Assembly: GCA_017654935.2 (NCBI GenBank)
Contig: CM065713.1
Span: forward strand, 17,109,945-17,173,944
Direction: 5' to 3'
DNA length: 64,000 nucleotides
DNA from: Phymorhynchus buccinoides
Taxonomy: Eukaryota > Mollusca > Gastropoda > Neogastropoda > Raphitomidae
Every line of letters begins with the position of its first letter. Within the stretch, counting starts at the first letter, position 1. The notes under the pieces were generated by a model that saw only the letters and a program-made list of their open reading frames with translations, had not been told where the DNA came from and did not search any database. This document shows positions 9,413-19,656 of the stretch, piece by piece. Made by a program: the position numbers and the translations under genes.

Positions 9413-11800
9413 GCCCTCTCAGGCTCACCGTCCTCGGTCCAACCGCCTGACCGTCCTTGGAGCGGAGCACCGCCGGCATGGCTCTCCGTCTCCCCGTGTT
9501 CTTTTCTCTGTCCACCCACCACGGTGCCGCAGATGGTGGTACCGTGGACCGTTGTGCAGGAATTGAGGCTTCAACGGTCGAATCCACCTCCACGATACCG
9601 CAGACGTCGATACCGTGGACCGTGTTGCTTGGATTGTGACTGCCACGTGCCGATATACGTTGCCAGTTCCTAGGATCTTTGTTTCAGTGTGTTCTCGGCG
9701 TCAACTTCTCTGCCGTTCAGCCTCTTGGTGCCGTTCCACTATGTTTTTACGTGGCCTCCGCCTTGGTGGTTCCCACGTGGAAGAACTGCTCTTTCCGCCA
9801 CGGCCGGTTACTCACCACAGTACCGTTCCACGGTGTCAGATGTACCAGATGCGCCAGGTGTGCTTCTAGGCCTTTGTGCCACGGTGCCGTTTCCTTGATG
9901 CTCTGATGAGACCTTCACCTCTGTGATTCTCTCAGTTCAGAGCCACTCTGTATACCGCGACCAGTCACTCATCGTGGTCCCGGTCCATGGTGTTTGAATG
10001 AGGTCTTCGTCACGGTGGTCTTCTTAGAGTCACTCCGTCTACGGTACTCTTCTTCTTGGTCGGTCACCCTCCACTGTGGTGCCAGTCCTCTGTGGTTCTC
10101 TTCCACGAGTCCACGTCTGGTCATTCTCAGCGATGCCGTTCTGCGTCTTCCATGAGGTCTCCACTTAGGGTGTTTCCTCACTAACTCTTTGGTTTTATGA
10201 CGTTCCGTTTGTCACAGACGTCTCCCACTGAATTTTCAGTAAGGTTGGAACCAGAATCTTCTTTCGAAGTTTTCTACCGGTTCTCAAGGGCGCAGCAGCG
10301 TGTAGTGGCCCGGTCCGGCCATTCGCAGTCTTTGGTTTTCACCGCTTTATGTTAGTCCCACTCACCGGTTCAACTGCGGCTTAGAGCCTGTGGCATTCTT
10401 CTTCGCTTCTCCAGTCTCTCATCCTACTCTTTGGATGTTTTCCTGTCGAGAAATAATGAACTCTTCAGCTTTTTCTAGGTATTGACTGGATCTCTCTTTC
10501 GCTTCAGTCTGACGCTTTCACCGGCCTCTTTTTCAGGGCTTCGTTCAAGCGATAAGCTGGGTTCACGTTCAATTCTTTCCTTTTAGTCACGGGTCTGGCT
10601 GAAGCCGTTTTCTCTTTGACTTGGAGCTTCCAGCGTTCCTTTCGGTCAGTCCTTTCAGTTCGTTTCCAACCGGTCGATGGTTCACCGCTGGACTCTGACC
10701 CAGCCAGCTGGTTCCTCTCGTCAGTGTTTGTCTGTATAGTCTACTACAAAGTCCAGAAATGCGTTCTCTCTGTGGCTTCTTGGTTTGTCTCTCAGAGGTC
10801 GGATCGGATGATTTTCGAGAATCTCAACCGACCCAGTACTATGCTGTCCTTGGGGGCCTCTCGGATCTCTGTTCGTCTGGTTTCAGTAGGCAGTTGTTCA
10901 ACCGTGGGATCTTTTCCTCCGTTCCCTTTTACCGTTTCGGGCAACGTCCTTCTGTGCCTTTCCAATCGATCTAGGATCGTCTGGCCAGCATGGCTTTCCG
11001 TGCTCAGCCGTCAGTTTTTTCGTCTCTTCTGGCCTTCCTTTGGGAGGAAACGGCTCATCTATATTTTCTGTCCATCGAGCATGGACTCCCTTGCTCTGCT
11101 TCGGTTCGCCGTTTTTTCACGGTTTTCAACCAGAAGTTGTTCAACCGGTTGAATCATGCAGCCGTTCCAGTCAACCGGTCAACTGATGATTCTGGCTGGT
11201 CCCGGCCAGGTCGTTCTATTCTGTCCAGCTATCATGTTCTTCCGTGCTCAGCTGTCTGAGCACCGTGGGTTGTTCAACTGTGTGATCTCTGCTTTCCTTC
11301 AGGTCTCTTTCTTTTTTGTCAACGGTGACTCGTTCCAAGTCAGAGCCGTTGAAATGGATTAGCCAAGGTATTTTGACGTCATACTGTTACTTTGTAGCGG
11401 TTTCGTCAAGTTGTTGCCAATCGCATTAGGGGAATTTCCGCGTCATCTGGTAGTTTTCACGTCATGCGATAGGCGATTATGTTCCTGTTTTTCTGTCTGC
11501 GTCTGCGTCATTAGTTATTACGTAGTACGAAGCCCTTTCGTCCGTTTTTTCTTCGTAGAGTTGATAAGTGCAGAAGCACGTTTGTAGTCTGGATCGGCAG
11601 TTCAGTGCCAATTTTCACTCTCCGGGAATAGCTCTTCTTGTTTCCCTGATGCCTTTCTTTCGGGCATTCAAACCCAGGCGTGTTCAGGTTGACTGCCTTG
11701 TAACTTTGGGGTCAGCCTTTTGTCAGAAGGTCTATCTACCTCCTGCTCTCCTTCAGAAGACAGAGCTCTAGCGCCCGGTACAGTCTCCTGTGGCGTTTCG
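9413..11800 (+). other. Non-coding middle of copy A (shared module in place of RT)
   Basis: No RT or RNase H motif is visible. It is rich in ccacggt/accgtgg words in its first half. The second half shares blocks with B and D: a 16 bp imperfect palindrome at 10306-10321, gttgttcaac words, tgctcagc words and a TGACGTCA at 11374-11381. Frames up to 178 codons occur but resemble nothing recognisable. Confidence 0.6.
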
Positions 11801-12580
11801 TGGTACATGTATTGCGAGAGTGACAAACTTGATCCTCTGCGTCCGTCAGCCGTTGGTTTTGTTCCGTGTCTGCCTCTAGCCTCTCCTTGCGTTTCGCTTT
11901 TCTTATACGCAATGGAGCTTAGGACTTCCTCACGTTATGTTCGTTTCCCTCAGTGGGATGTGTTCTTGGTTTTGAGCTTCCTTCGAGATGAATTTTCTGG
12001 ACAAGCTTTCTCTCTGCAAGACGCTTTTCTTTATTGCTCTTGCCTCTACTCGGTTTAGTGGTATCCACTCTCTTGGTGGTCTACTTCGAGACGTTGATGT
12101 CGGTCCTGCTGGTACTTCGTTTTTTCTTTCTCTTCTCCCTGGGTTCAGGGCTGAGTCCCAGCCGGGAGATGTCAATTCGGCGAGTGTTAATATCTCTAGC
12201 CTAGATTCCTTTCTTGGCGACGATGACACCGAGATACGCATCTGTCCCGTTCGCTTTTTCGGGCACTACCTCTTGCGGGCTAGGTGACTGGTAGAAACTG
12301 AACCTGTCTTACGCCAGCTCTAGTTCTTCTTTGCCGGGCAACCCCATCAGAGCGCATGAAGTTCGGGCAATCAGTGTTTCCCTGGCGCTCTCCAGAGGAG
12401 TCCCCCTCGCCAAGGTCATGGAGGCGGCCACATGGCGTTCCGTCAGTACGTTCCTTAGTTTCTACCTGGGACGTATCCATCAAGAGGTCAGACGACCTCT
12501 TGTCCACCATCAGGCGGACTGTCGTGGCTCGTACTCCCATCTCCTGTTAACTCTCGAGAGTATTGTTTCTCAACCGTTCC
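11800..12580 (+). pseudogene. Decayed tyrosine recombinase of copy A
   Basis: Fragments in several frames align with the recombinase of copy C. They are a core-binding piece (YCESDKLDPLRPSAV), then PQWDVFLVLSFLRD, then the first catalytic Arg region (ASTRFSGIHS), then the His/Arg box (IRAHEVRAIS), then the Tyr region (STFLSFYLG). The catalytic Arg, His-x-x-Arg and Tyr are all still readable. Frames change at about 12000 and 12285, and part of the N-terminal domain is missing. The gene is therefore inactive, yet the catalytic landmarks are kept in order. Confidence 0.75.
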
Positions 12581-12741
12581 CTTCTGGGGTAAGTCATGTA
12601 TGACCTATGGGGGAAAAGAGATTGGAGTATTATGGAGTTTTAGGTGTGATGTTTAGGGGATTTGAATGTATATACTGTGTGTTGGTTTTCATTCTTCCCT
12701 TGTTCGCTTGGGCGCATCACCCTCCTCCTCGTTGGTAGTCT

Positions 12742-12846
12742 GCTATTGTTTTGAGTGTTGGTACAGTATGATTATATTAGATTGGTAGATTTTTTTTATT
12801 AATCTTACTATCTATATAATTAAATACTTACTAACACTCAAAACAA
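12742..12846 (+). repeat. ICR of copy A
   Basis: The first half (12742-12783) is the reverse complement of 6789-6830. The second half (about 12797-12846) is the reverse complement of the right end at about 13042-13090, with few mismatches. This is the DIRS internal complementary region, a copy of the circular junction in opposite orientation. Confidence 0.9.
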
Positions 12847-12882
12847 CCAAAGGTTCCCACCCATCCTCCCTCCTGATGCTAG

Positions 12883-13057
12883 GGTAAATAGGAATGAGTT
12901 GGGGCCGGAAGTGGATAGGCGTGACCGGAAGTGGGAAAGGGGGGATAACCCCACAGTCACTAGAGTGACTTACTCTTTGTTATTTGGTAACTAAGCGTTC
13001 ACGCTTAAGGTTTTTCCAGCCAATTGGTATGTTTTGCTATTGTTTTCAGTGTTGGTA
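12883..13057 (+). repeat. Right inverted terminal repeat of copy A
   Basis: Reverse complement of 6809-6984 from GGTAAATA to GTGTTGGTA. It carries both ETS-like words on the opposite strand relative to the left repeat. Confidence 0.88.
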
Positions 13058-13119
13058 AGTATTTAATTATATAAATAGTAACATTAATAAAAATCTACCA
13101 ATCTAATTTAATCATACTG

Positions 13120-13282
13120 TACCAACACTCAAAACAACTGCATTAGCCTAACAACCTGGAACCTTACCCTAGCACATAGCTAAAACGAAACTAGCCCCAA
13201 GGGAATGCACCCATACCGCAGGGTATGACGCGCACCCTTGGGGCGCCGGATATGACATTCATTCTTAAATTTTCCAGCCTTA
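13120..13282 (+). repeat. Left inverted terminal repeat of copy B, with internal deletion
   Basis: It matches the reverse complement of 19012-19194 except for about 31 bp missing near 13221-13223. The missing part lies between GGG repeats and includes the acttccggg (ETS-like) word still present in the right repeat and in both repeats of D. Confidence 0.85.
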
Positions 13283-13495
13283 TTGACACACCTGGGCCTA
13301 CTCTAGCTCCGCCTTTGATCTGAGTTTGGTCAATGGTGGGTTCGTTCCAAGCATAGCTTTTGTTTTCTTCTGTTTCTTGGGAAGTCTGTTAGCCTTCCTA
13401 TCGTTATATTTTCTTTGTCATTCTATTGTGTTCGATTATTTTGAGAAATTATTTCGTTCACTCACTGGTTCGTTTTCTGGGTGTTGTCGGCCATT

Positions 13496-16110
13496 ATGGC
13501 TTCATCCACCCCTTCGGTTTCTACTTCGATTTAAGCAGCTTCTGCTTCAGTTGTCTGCCTGTAAGTCTGATGACTCATTTCTAGGGACCCTTCCGGCAGG
13601 TTCTCTAAAGCTTCTCTCAATGTTTTCGTAGGAATCTTCTCACAAATCTTCGTCTCGTTCGGTCAGCCTTTTTCTCAATCCAAATCGGTTACACCGACCA
13701 AACCGGTTTCGGAACCCAAACCAGTTTTCTCTACCTTCGGAGGTTTCTCCCCTTCACCCTTTCTTTTTTATTCTCAAGCCATGTACGACGCTCTTTTTCG
13801 TCATCTTGACTCCTCGGGTTTCGAATAGGTCAGAGGGGGTTCCTCCTGTTGTCTCTTCTCGTGTTGACACAGGCGCAACCCTCTCTCCTCTTTCTGTCCA
13901 CAGGCTCGCTTCCAGAAGACCTTTGTCTACTAAGGCGTGTTTCAACCTCAACAGAGATAGGAAGTCTCTCTCCACCTCTGTTTTCCGTCCGGTGGGCTTG
14001 ATGTATACGGAACAGAGAGGCTCCCCCCCTGGGAGCTTGCCAAGTGACAGAGGTGACTACTCTGTCACCGGACTGGCTAGTCTGTCTGGCAATCATCCGG
14101 TTGTACCTTCTAGGTACCTCCAGGATCGGGAACGGCCTGTTCCTTTTCCTGAGACCGGGCAAAAATCCTCCGCTCTGCTTGAGGGAGATGTTTCCAGGAA
14201 AGTCACATCGGTGGGTGCGATGCACCTTCATCTGCGACGGGATGGGAGACGTTCTCCCGTCGTAGACGCCGAAAAAAAGCCCATACGCCCCTGCGGGGGG
14301 ATGGCACTCCAGTGATCCTGGCACTGGCACAGTTGGAGCCTCATGGCATTCCCACCGCAACCGGGAAATGGCTTCTCCCGGTTGCGAGACCGTATCCTCC
14401 GGTTATCCCGGTTTCTCCCGGTAATCATCCGGTTTCTCCCGGTTGCTTGGTCACCGCAGACATACCGTAAAGGGTTCGTCTGGAACCGGAAAATTCGGAT
14501 GTTGAATTTCCGGTTCTCCCGGTGTTTACTCCAGGTAATCATCCGGTTTCTCCCGGTTGTCTCCCGGTTGCCTGGTCACCTCAGGCATACCGGGAAAGGG
14601 TTCCTTTGGAACCGGAAAATTCGGATGATTAATTTCCGGTTCGTTCCCTCCGGTTCCAGAAAACCGGAAATGTCCCGTTTTCACGGTGGACGTCAAGTTT
14701 TTCCGGTTCCTCCTGGTGTTCGCAGATCGGCTCACTCCCAACCGGCTGAAACCACGACCAAGCATGGTCATTCAGTGGTTTATGATTCTATGGGGCACGC
14801 TTATCAGAAGCTACAACGCCAAGGCTCTTTCAAGGTTTTCTGTCGGGATCAGTCGGATTTTGAGTCTGACATGGAGTTGGGTCCTCAGATGGAGGTTTCT
14901 CCTTCTCTAGTGGAGGTTTCCGCACAGAGTCTTCTCTAAATTTTGTCTCGGTCATGTCCTTACGTTGTTCCTGTTCAGTCTGCCCATCTGGTGTCCGCCA
15001 CTGACCACTCAGTTGGCTCTCTTCAACAAGCTAAGAGCTCTTTGACTCTCCAAGCTCCCTCCTTCCTGGAGGATTCGGTGGTTAAAACTGAATTCACGTT
15101 GAGGACTGGTAAAGTTTTCTCATCTGGTTAGATCTGCTTCGATCTTCTGGTCTCGAGCTCTTGTGCTTCTGATCGATCACTCTCACCTTTCCATTTAACC
15201 GGGTTGAGCAACGGACCGTCCGGTTCCGTTCCGGTTCAAGAACCTCGTGGTGATTTTGGCCTTCCGTGCTCTTTCGCCGTTTGGCATGGTGACTTTTGGG
15301 AATTCTCCATCGTTTTTTCTTTGTTTCATTCTTGTCCGTTGCAACGGCGCCTGTTGGTCCGTTTTCTTCGATTCTGACGAGCATGGATTTTCTTGCTCTT
15401 TTCAGATTCATGCCTTTCTGGTTACAACAGTGTTGTTCAACCTGATGACTTTTTCAACCGGTCCTGTCAACCGGTTTTATCAATTTTTTCCGGCCGTTTT
15501 CGGCCCATCCTGACTCTTATTGGCCGGCGATCTCTTAGTTGTTCGATGGGTTACGCGTTACTAGTCATGGCCGTTTAAAGAGTTTTTTGTTCTTCTGTTC
15601 TCTACCGTTTCCAAGTCAGTACCGTTGAAATGGATTTTTTCCACGGTTATCCTGACGTCACTTGGATACTCTGTTACGCTTCTCGCAGTAACTAACCGTT
15701 TCACTTTGGGCGGGTCTACCAGGCCCTAGGAAGATTCAGTTTCCATGGGCTCTTTTGTTGTTCATCCATTCAAGTTGGTACTAGGTGTCCATGAGGACTA
15801 CCTCCCGTTTCCCTCTTTCTCTAAGCCTTCTAAGGCTGTTGCAGAGAAACTCCATTGTGACAAGAATCTTGCCCGGTCAAGTTTTAGCCTTCCTACGTTA
15901 TACAGTTGGAAGCATCTTTGTCCAAAGCCCTCAAGGGCTGTTCTTTTGTGACGTTGTTGGTTCGGTTTATTGCTGTACTGCGGTTTTCAGGCTCTTTGAG
16001 TCCGTGAATGACCAGCCATTGGAGTGGCTCTAGCTTCTCTTGGTGATTCTTCTGGCCAGAGACTCTTTTTAGGGGCACTTTAGGGACTGTCTGGTTATGA
16101 GGTTCGACAC
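13496..16110 (+). pseudogene. Decayed gag of copy B, interrupted by about 0.6 kb
   Basis: ATG at 13496 sits in the context ggccattATGgcttc, which is shared with copy D. Frames are broken repeatedly. The recognisable pieces are a Ser/Thr-rich N-terminus, a middle around 13806-14315 (RPLSTKACFNLNRDRKSLS), a Pro/Gly-rich segment dense in CCGGTT words (14360-14760), and the conserved C-terminal half resuming at 15745 (GSFVVHPFKL...YLPFPSFSKP). Between about 15125 and 15740 lies a 0.6 kb insert related to the non-coding module. DIRS gag is a putative nucleic-acid-binding structural protein. No intact product is possible. Confidence 0.7.
15125..15740 (+). other. Non-coding insert within gag of copy B
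   Basis: Compared with C (about 21185-21265) and D, about 0.6 kb is inserted here. It contains ttcaaccggtcctgtcaacc and ggccggcgatctctta blocks also found in D at 28866-28950, and a TGACGTCA at 15653-15660. It appears to be part of the module that replaces RT in D, which points to internal rearrangement during reverse transcription. Confidence 0.6.
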
Positions 16111-16309
16111 GGTCGGTTTCACAGTCTCAGCCTCGGAGGACACAGGTGGTGTCCGACCTCTCAGTAACGAAGGCGGTCACACTTCGCCGTCTCCTCGGAT
16201 TTCTTAGTCTGATGGGGTCGATTTCGGAGCTCCTTCCTCTGGCCAGGGTATACAAAGGCCCTTGCAGAGAGAAGTCAGAGCGCGCACTCCTTCTTTCATG
16301 GTTTCAACC

Positions 16310-17057
16310 ATGAGTTGTTCAACCTGTTGACTCGTTCGGCCGTTCCAGTCTTCCTGTTTCGGACTGGTTCCATCCCGATCTGACTTTAACTGTCCGGCTA
16401 GCATGATCTTCCATGCTCAGCCGTCGGATCACCGAACGGCACAGTTTTCAACCTAAAGTTGTTCGACGGGGTGTTTTTTGCCTTCCATCAGGCCCCCCTT
16501 TTTGGTCTTCGGCGTCTCGTTCCGACCGTTAAAATGGTTTAGGTCGAGGTGTGTCGACGTCACGTTTGCACACTGTTTCGCTTTTTGTCTACATGTTTTC
16601 CTTTTCGGTGGGGACTTTTCTGCGTCATCTGGTTCGATTTGACGTCATACGATAGCAACTATGTTGCTGTTGCGGTCTGTTCCTACGTCAGAGGCAGTTT
16701 TTTATTTTTATTTTACCTCCCAACCGACCGAATTGTCTCTGCTGGTTTTTCACCCAGGCAACGGGAGTCCCTTTCGTCGGTCTTAGCATGTAGAGTTGGT
16801 TACGAAGTGCAGTCGCACATTCGTACCGTGGCTTCTCAGTTTGCTAGTTCAGAGGTTGAATCTGCTGCTTTTGCGGATTCTCATCCTATAGTACTAGCTG
16901 TCTCTTTCCTGCCATCGGTCCTTTGCTTGCCCGACATTCTGAACAAGTCTTGTCCAGATTGTTTTCTGACCCAGACTCGCCACTTCGATCGATTTTGTAC
17001 CAGTTCGAAAGGGCGTAGCAGCGTGTAGTGGCCCGGTCCGGCCACTCATAGTCCGTA
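16310..17057 (+). other. Shared non-coding module of copy B
   Basis: Collinear and closely similar to D 29057-29815. It contains gttgttcaac words, a TGACGTCA at 16640-16647 and the palindromic TGGCC...GGCCA sequence at 17029-17044. It occupies the place where RT and RNase H lie in copy C. A 159-codon open frame is present but is not convincing as a gene. Confidence 0.65.
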
Positions 17058-17365
17058 ATGTATCAGGCCTTATCTGCTCTAGGTGACTCGATGCGGAGTT
17101 TGTCATCTCCTGGCTGCATTGATAGTCAGCCATGTGCTTTCCAGAGATTCCTTCCTGGACCTTTTCAGGACTCTTTCTCTTGGTTCGCCTTCTGTGGTGA
17201 CAGGAAGTTCGATCCGTTAAGACCTTCTACGGTTCATTCGTCGAATTCTTAGCGTTTGTTTTCAGGTCTAGAAATCTCTGCCCATACCCTTTCTGGGTAC
17301 AGAGCAGCCATCTTCAGTATGAGTTCCATGGCCTTAGGTGCTACCGTACCGCTAAGCTGTACGCC
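17058..17365 (+). pseudogene. Scrambled gag plus recombinase fragments in copy B
   Basis: A short piece resembling gag (ALSALGDSMRSLS, about 17060-17105; C has ALAALGDSMQSLS) is followed by a recombinase core-binding fragment (FCGDRKFDPLRPSTV ... LSGYRAA, about 17180-17350). It ends just before the methyltransferase tail. Complete counterparts of both pieces exist elsewhere in copy B, so these are extra copies out of order. D keeps the edges of this block but lacks about 0.2 kb from its middle. Confidence 0.65.
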
Positions 17366-17392
17366 ACCACTGTCTCGCACTTCTTGCTGAAG

Positions 17393-17649
17393 TGCATGCC
17401 GTTGTATGCCTTCCCTCTGATGGCACTAATCCCCCGGGTGTTGAAGAAGTCCTCCGGGAGCACCCGGACTTGATTCTCGTCACACCAATGTGGCCCACGA
17501 GCCATTGGTTTCCAGAAGTTCTCGACATGGCGAAGGACGGTCCTCTTCCTCTCAATCTCACTCACGCCACTCTTCTTCAGCCAAGAAGCTGGGTCGGACA
17601 CCCTTGCCCTTCAAGGCTAATCTTGGTCGCATGGCGACTATTCGACTAG
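17393..17649 (+). pseudogene. Methyltransferase-domain tail of pol, copy B
   Basis: The frame reads ...LREHPDLILVTPMWPTSHWFPEVL. It matches the end of the pol frame of copy C (HMVLITPLWPTSHWFPELL), which is the C-terminal part of the Dam-like domain known in DIRS pol proteins. The RT, RNase H and N-terminal methyltransferase parts are absent upstream. Confidence 0.65.
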
Positions 17650-18657
17650 GGCTTCGTAGCCAAGGATTCTCCACACACACTGTGGACCTGTTGGTCGCCT
17701 CTAGGCGTAAGTCGACTAACGATCTGTATGATCTTCGTTGGACCACCTGGTTTTCCTTCTGTCAGGTTAGAAAGTTTGACCCGCTTCGTCCCCCAATGGT
17801 CCAGTTTGTAGAATTCCTCTCTCACTTGCTTAGAACCAGGAATTTGTCTTCTCAAACCTTATCCGGTTATAGGGCGGCTTTGATTAGCACAATTTTGTTG
17901 GCCTTGGGTTCCAAGTTTACGGAGAATCTCTCAGCCTTGCCTGTTTCTCACTTTCTTGACGCTGTGCACTCCAGGCTCTGTCCAGGACGTTCCAGTGTCC
18001 CCAGTGGGACATCTTTTTTGTTCTTTCTTTTTTCTCAGGGACAAGTATGAACCTCTGAAGTCGTTGTCCCTTAAGCTTCTGACTCTTAAGACAGTTTTTT
18101 CTGATCTCGCTCGCCACTCTCGGCGCATCAGCGGTGTGCATGCTCTGAGTGGCCTGACCAAGGACGTCCAGTTCGAGGAGGATTTCTCGTCCGTCTTCCT
18201 TTCTTTTCTCCCGGAGTTCCGGGCAAAGATTCAGTCTGGCGACGTGTCCTCTCCTCTAGTCTCTTTTTCGAGTTAGAGCTCTACGTTTTTGCTTCCTCGG
18301 ACCAAGTCCTTCAGAGGGTCTAAGCGTCGGTTGTTTGTCTCCATCAATACCAAGTATTGTAGCGATGTGGCTAAAGGTACTGTGTTTCGTTGGATCCTCA
18401 ACCTCATTAAGTTGGCTTACGCTGGCTCTCTGGTTTGGTTGCCTGATAACCCCATTCGCGCCCATGAGTTGCGGGCCTTCAGCTCTTCCCTGACGATAGT
18501 GAAGGGCGTCCCTCTCATGAAAGTGATGGCCTCCGCGTTCTGGAAGTCTCAGAACACTTTCCTCCAGTATTATCTGAGGGACATCACCGCTCAGGTTGAA
18601 GACGTCTCCTTTTCCTTTAAGAAGGTTGTCGTTGCGCAGGTTCCGGTCTCCTTGTAG
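17490..18657 (+). pseudogene. Tyrosine recombinase of copy B, frameshifted
   Basis: The core-binding domain (about 17640-17900: RLGLRSQGFSTHTVDLL ... TLSGYRAALIS) and the catalytic domain are almost fully represented but in three frames, with shifts near 17980-18010 and 18276-18290. The catalytic residues are visible: Arg in HSRRISGVHA, His-x-x-Arg in IRAHELRAFS, Trp in AFWKSQNTF and Tyr in FLQYYLRD. It stops at TAG 18655-18657. The start overlaps the pol tail, as in C. It is inactive as read unless the shifts are assembly errors. Confidence 0.8.
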
Positions 18658-18868
18658 TGTTGAGTCCCTGCGGTTTGTCTTTCTGTGTTCTTTGGTATAT
18701 CATGTATATGATTATTTGGGGGTATTTATTGGCATATTTGATGGATGTTTTGCATCTTTCAGGGGTTTTTCTTCATGTATGAGTGTTACCCTCTCTGTTT
18801 GTAAAATGCTATATCGGGTTGTTGGTGTGTCTGTTGGCACGCATCACCCACCACCACGGTGGTAATCT

Positions 18869-18972
18869 GCAGTTGTTTTGAGTGTTGGTACAGTATGATT
18901 AAATTAGATTGGTGGATTTTGATTAATCCTACTATCTATTTTAATTTAATACTTACCAACACTCAAAACAAA
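18869..18972 (+). repeat. ICR of copy B
   Basis: Reverse complement of the left end of B (13092-13140) followed by that of its right end (19179-19230). Defines the B ends. Confidence 0.9.
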
Positions 18973-19011
18973 AAATGTACCCTCCCAGCCTCCCTCCTGA
19001 TGTGGGGCTGT

Positions 19012-19194
19012 AAAATTTTATGAATGTCATATCCGGCGCCACAAGGGTGCGCGTCATACCCGGAAGTAAGGGCAGTCACTCCCTCTACTCCCTGCGGTAT
19101 GGGTGCATTCCCTTGGGCTAGTTTCTTTTTAGCTATGTGCTAGGGTAAGGTTCCAGGTTGTTTTAGGCTAATGCAGTTGTTTTGAGTGTTGGTA
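19012..19194 (+). repeat. Right inverted terminal repeat of copy B
   Basis: Full-length version (about 183 bp) of the repeat whose left partner is shortened. It carries CCCGGAAGT at 19059-19067, an ETS-type word. Confidence 0.87.
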
Positions 19195-19257
19195 AGTATT
19201 AAATTAAAATAGATAGTAGGATTAATCAAAATCCACCAATCTATTTTAACCATACAT

Positions 19258-19440
19258 TACCAGCACTTAAAACATGTGCATTGACTCATAATGACCTGGA
19301 ACTATACCAAAGAATATAGTAAAGTGAAAGTAGGGCGTGACGTCATCCCCTGCGCCGGACATGGGGCGCGAGTTATCCCCCCCACATCCGGGCAGGCGAG
19401 GTGCGCGCGTGCACCACAAACATCATTCTTCCTTTTCCAC
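19258..19440 (+). repeat. Left inverted terminal repeat of copy C
   Basis: Reverse complement of 25388-25573 with few mismatches. It contains the palindrome TGACGTCA at 19338-19345, a consensus CREB/ATF site, in the position where A, B and D have ETS-like words. Confidence 0.88.
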
Positions 19441-19656
19441 CCAAGCTCACTTGACCTGGCTTGCCATTGCTCTCTTCCTTTTGGGGTTTCTGCTCTATTC
19501 TAGGTGGGTCCGTTCCATATATTTTGTAGCTGACTATTCTTTTGTTTCTTGGACTGCCTGTTGGGCTGTCTATCGATTTTATTTCCTTGTATTTTTGGAA
19601 TTTTCATGATACAAGTCAGGCCGGTTTTTTTCGTGTGTGTTGTGTGGGCGGCCATC

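Larger units (their letters stand above)
6790..13100 (+). mobile_element. DIRS copy A (most diverged, non-autonomous)
   Basis: Bounded by inverted terminal repeats at 6809-6984 and 12883-13057, with its ICR at 12742-12846. It contains a badly decayed gag-like region (about 7338-9412), a long non-coding middle (about 9413-11800) and a decayed tyrosine recombinase (about 11800-12580). No RT or RNase H motif is recognisable. Its terminal repeats are unlike those of B, C and D apart from the outermost ~60 bp. Confidence 0.85.
13101..19238 (+). mobile_element. DIRS copy B (non-autonomous, subfamily shared with D)
   Basis: Bounded by terminal repeats 13120-13282 and 19012-19194, with its ICR at 18869-18972. 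It contains decayed gag, a non-coding module, an extra scrambled gag/recombinase piece, a methyltransferase tail and a frameshifted recombinase. Its terminal repeats match those of D, not those of A or C. Confidence 0.87.

Noticed and set aside
10616..11152. 178-codon frame in copy A
   Set aside because: It resembles no DIRS protein, lies in the shared non-coding module and has no counterpart of the same frame in B or D.
16549..17028. 159-codon open frame shared by copies B and D (29309-29785)
   Set aside because: Most differences between the two copies that I compared change the amino acid, which does not fit a selected protein. The frame begins without ATG and lies in a module that is non-coding in A.
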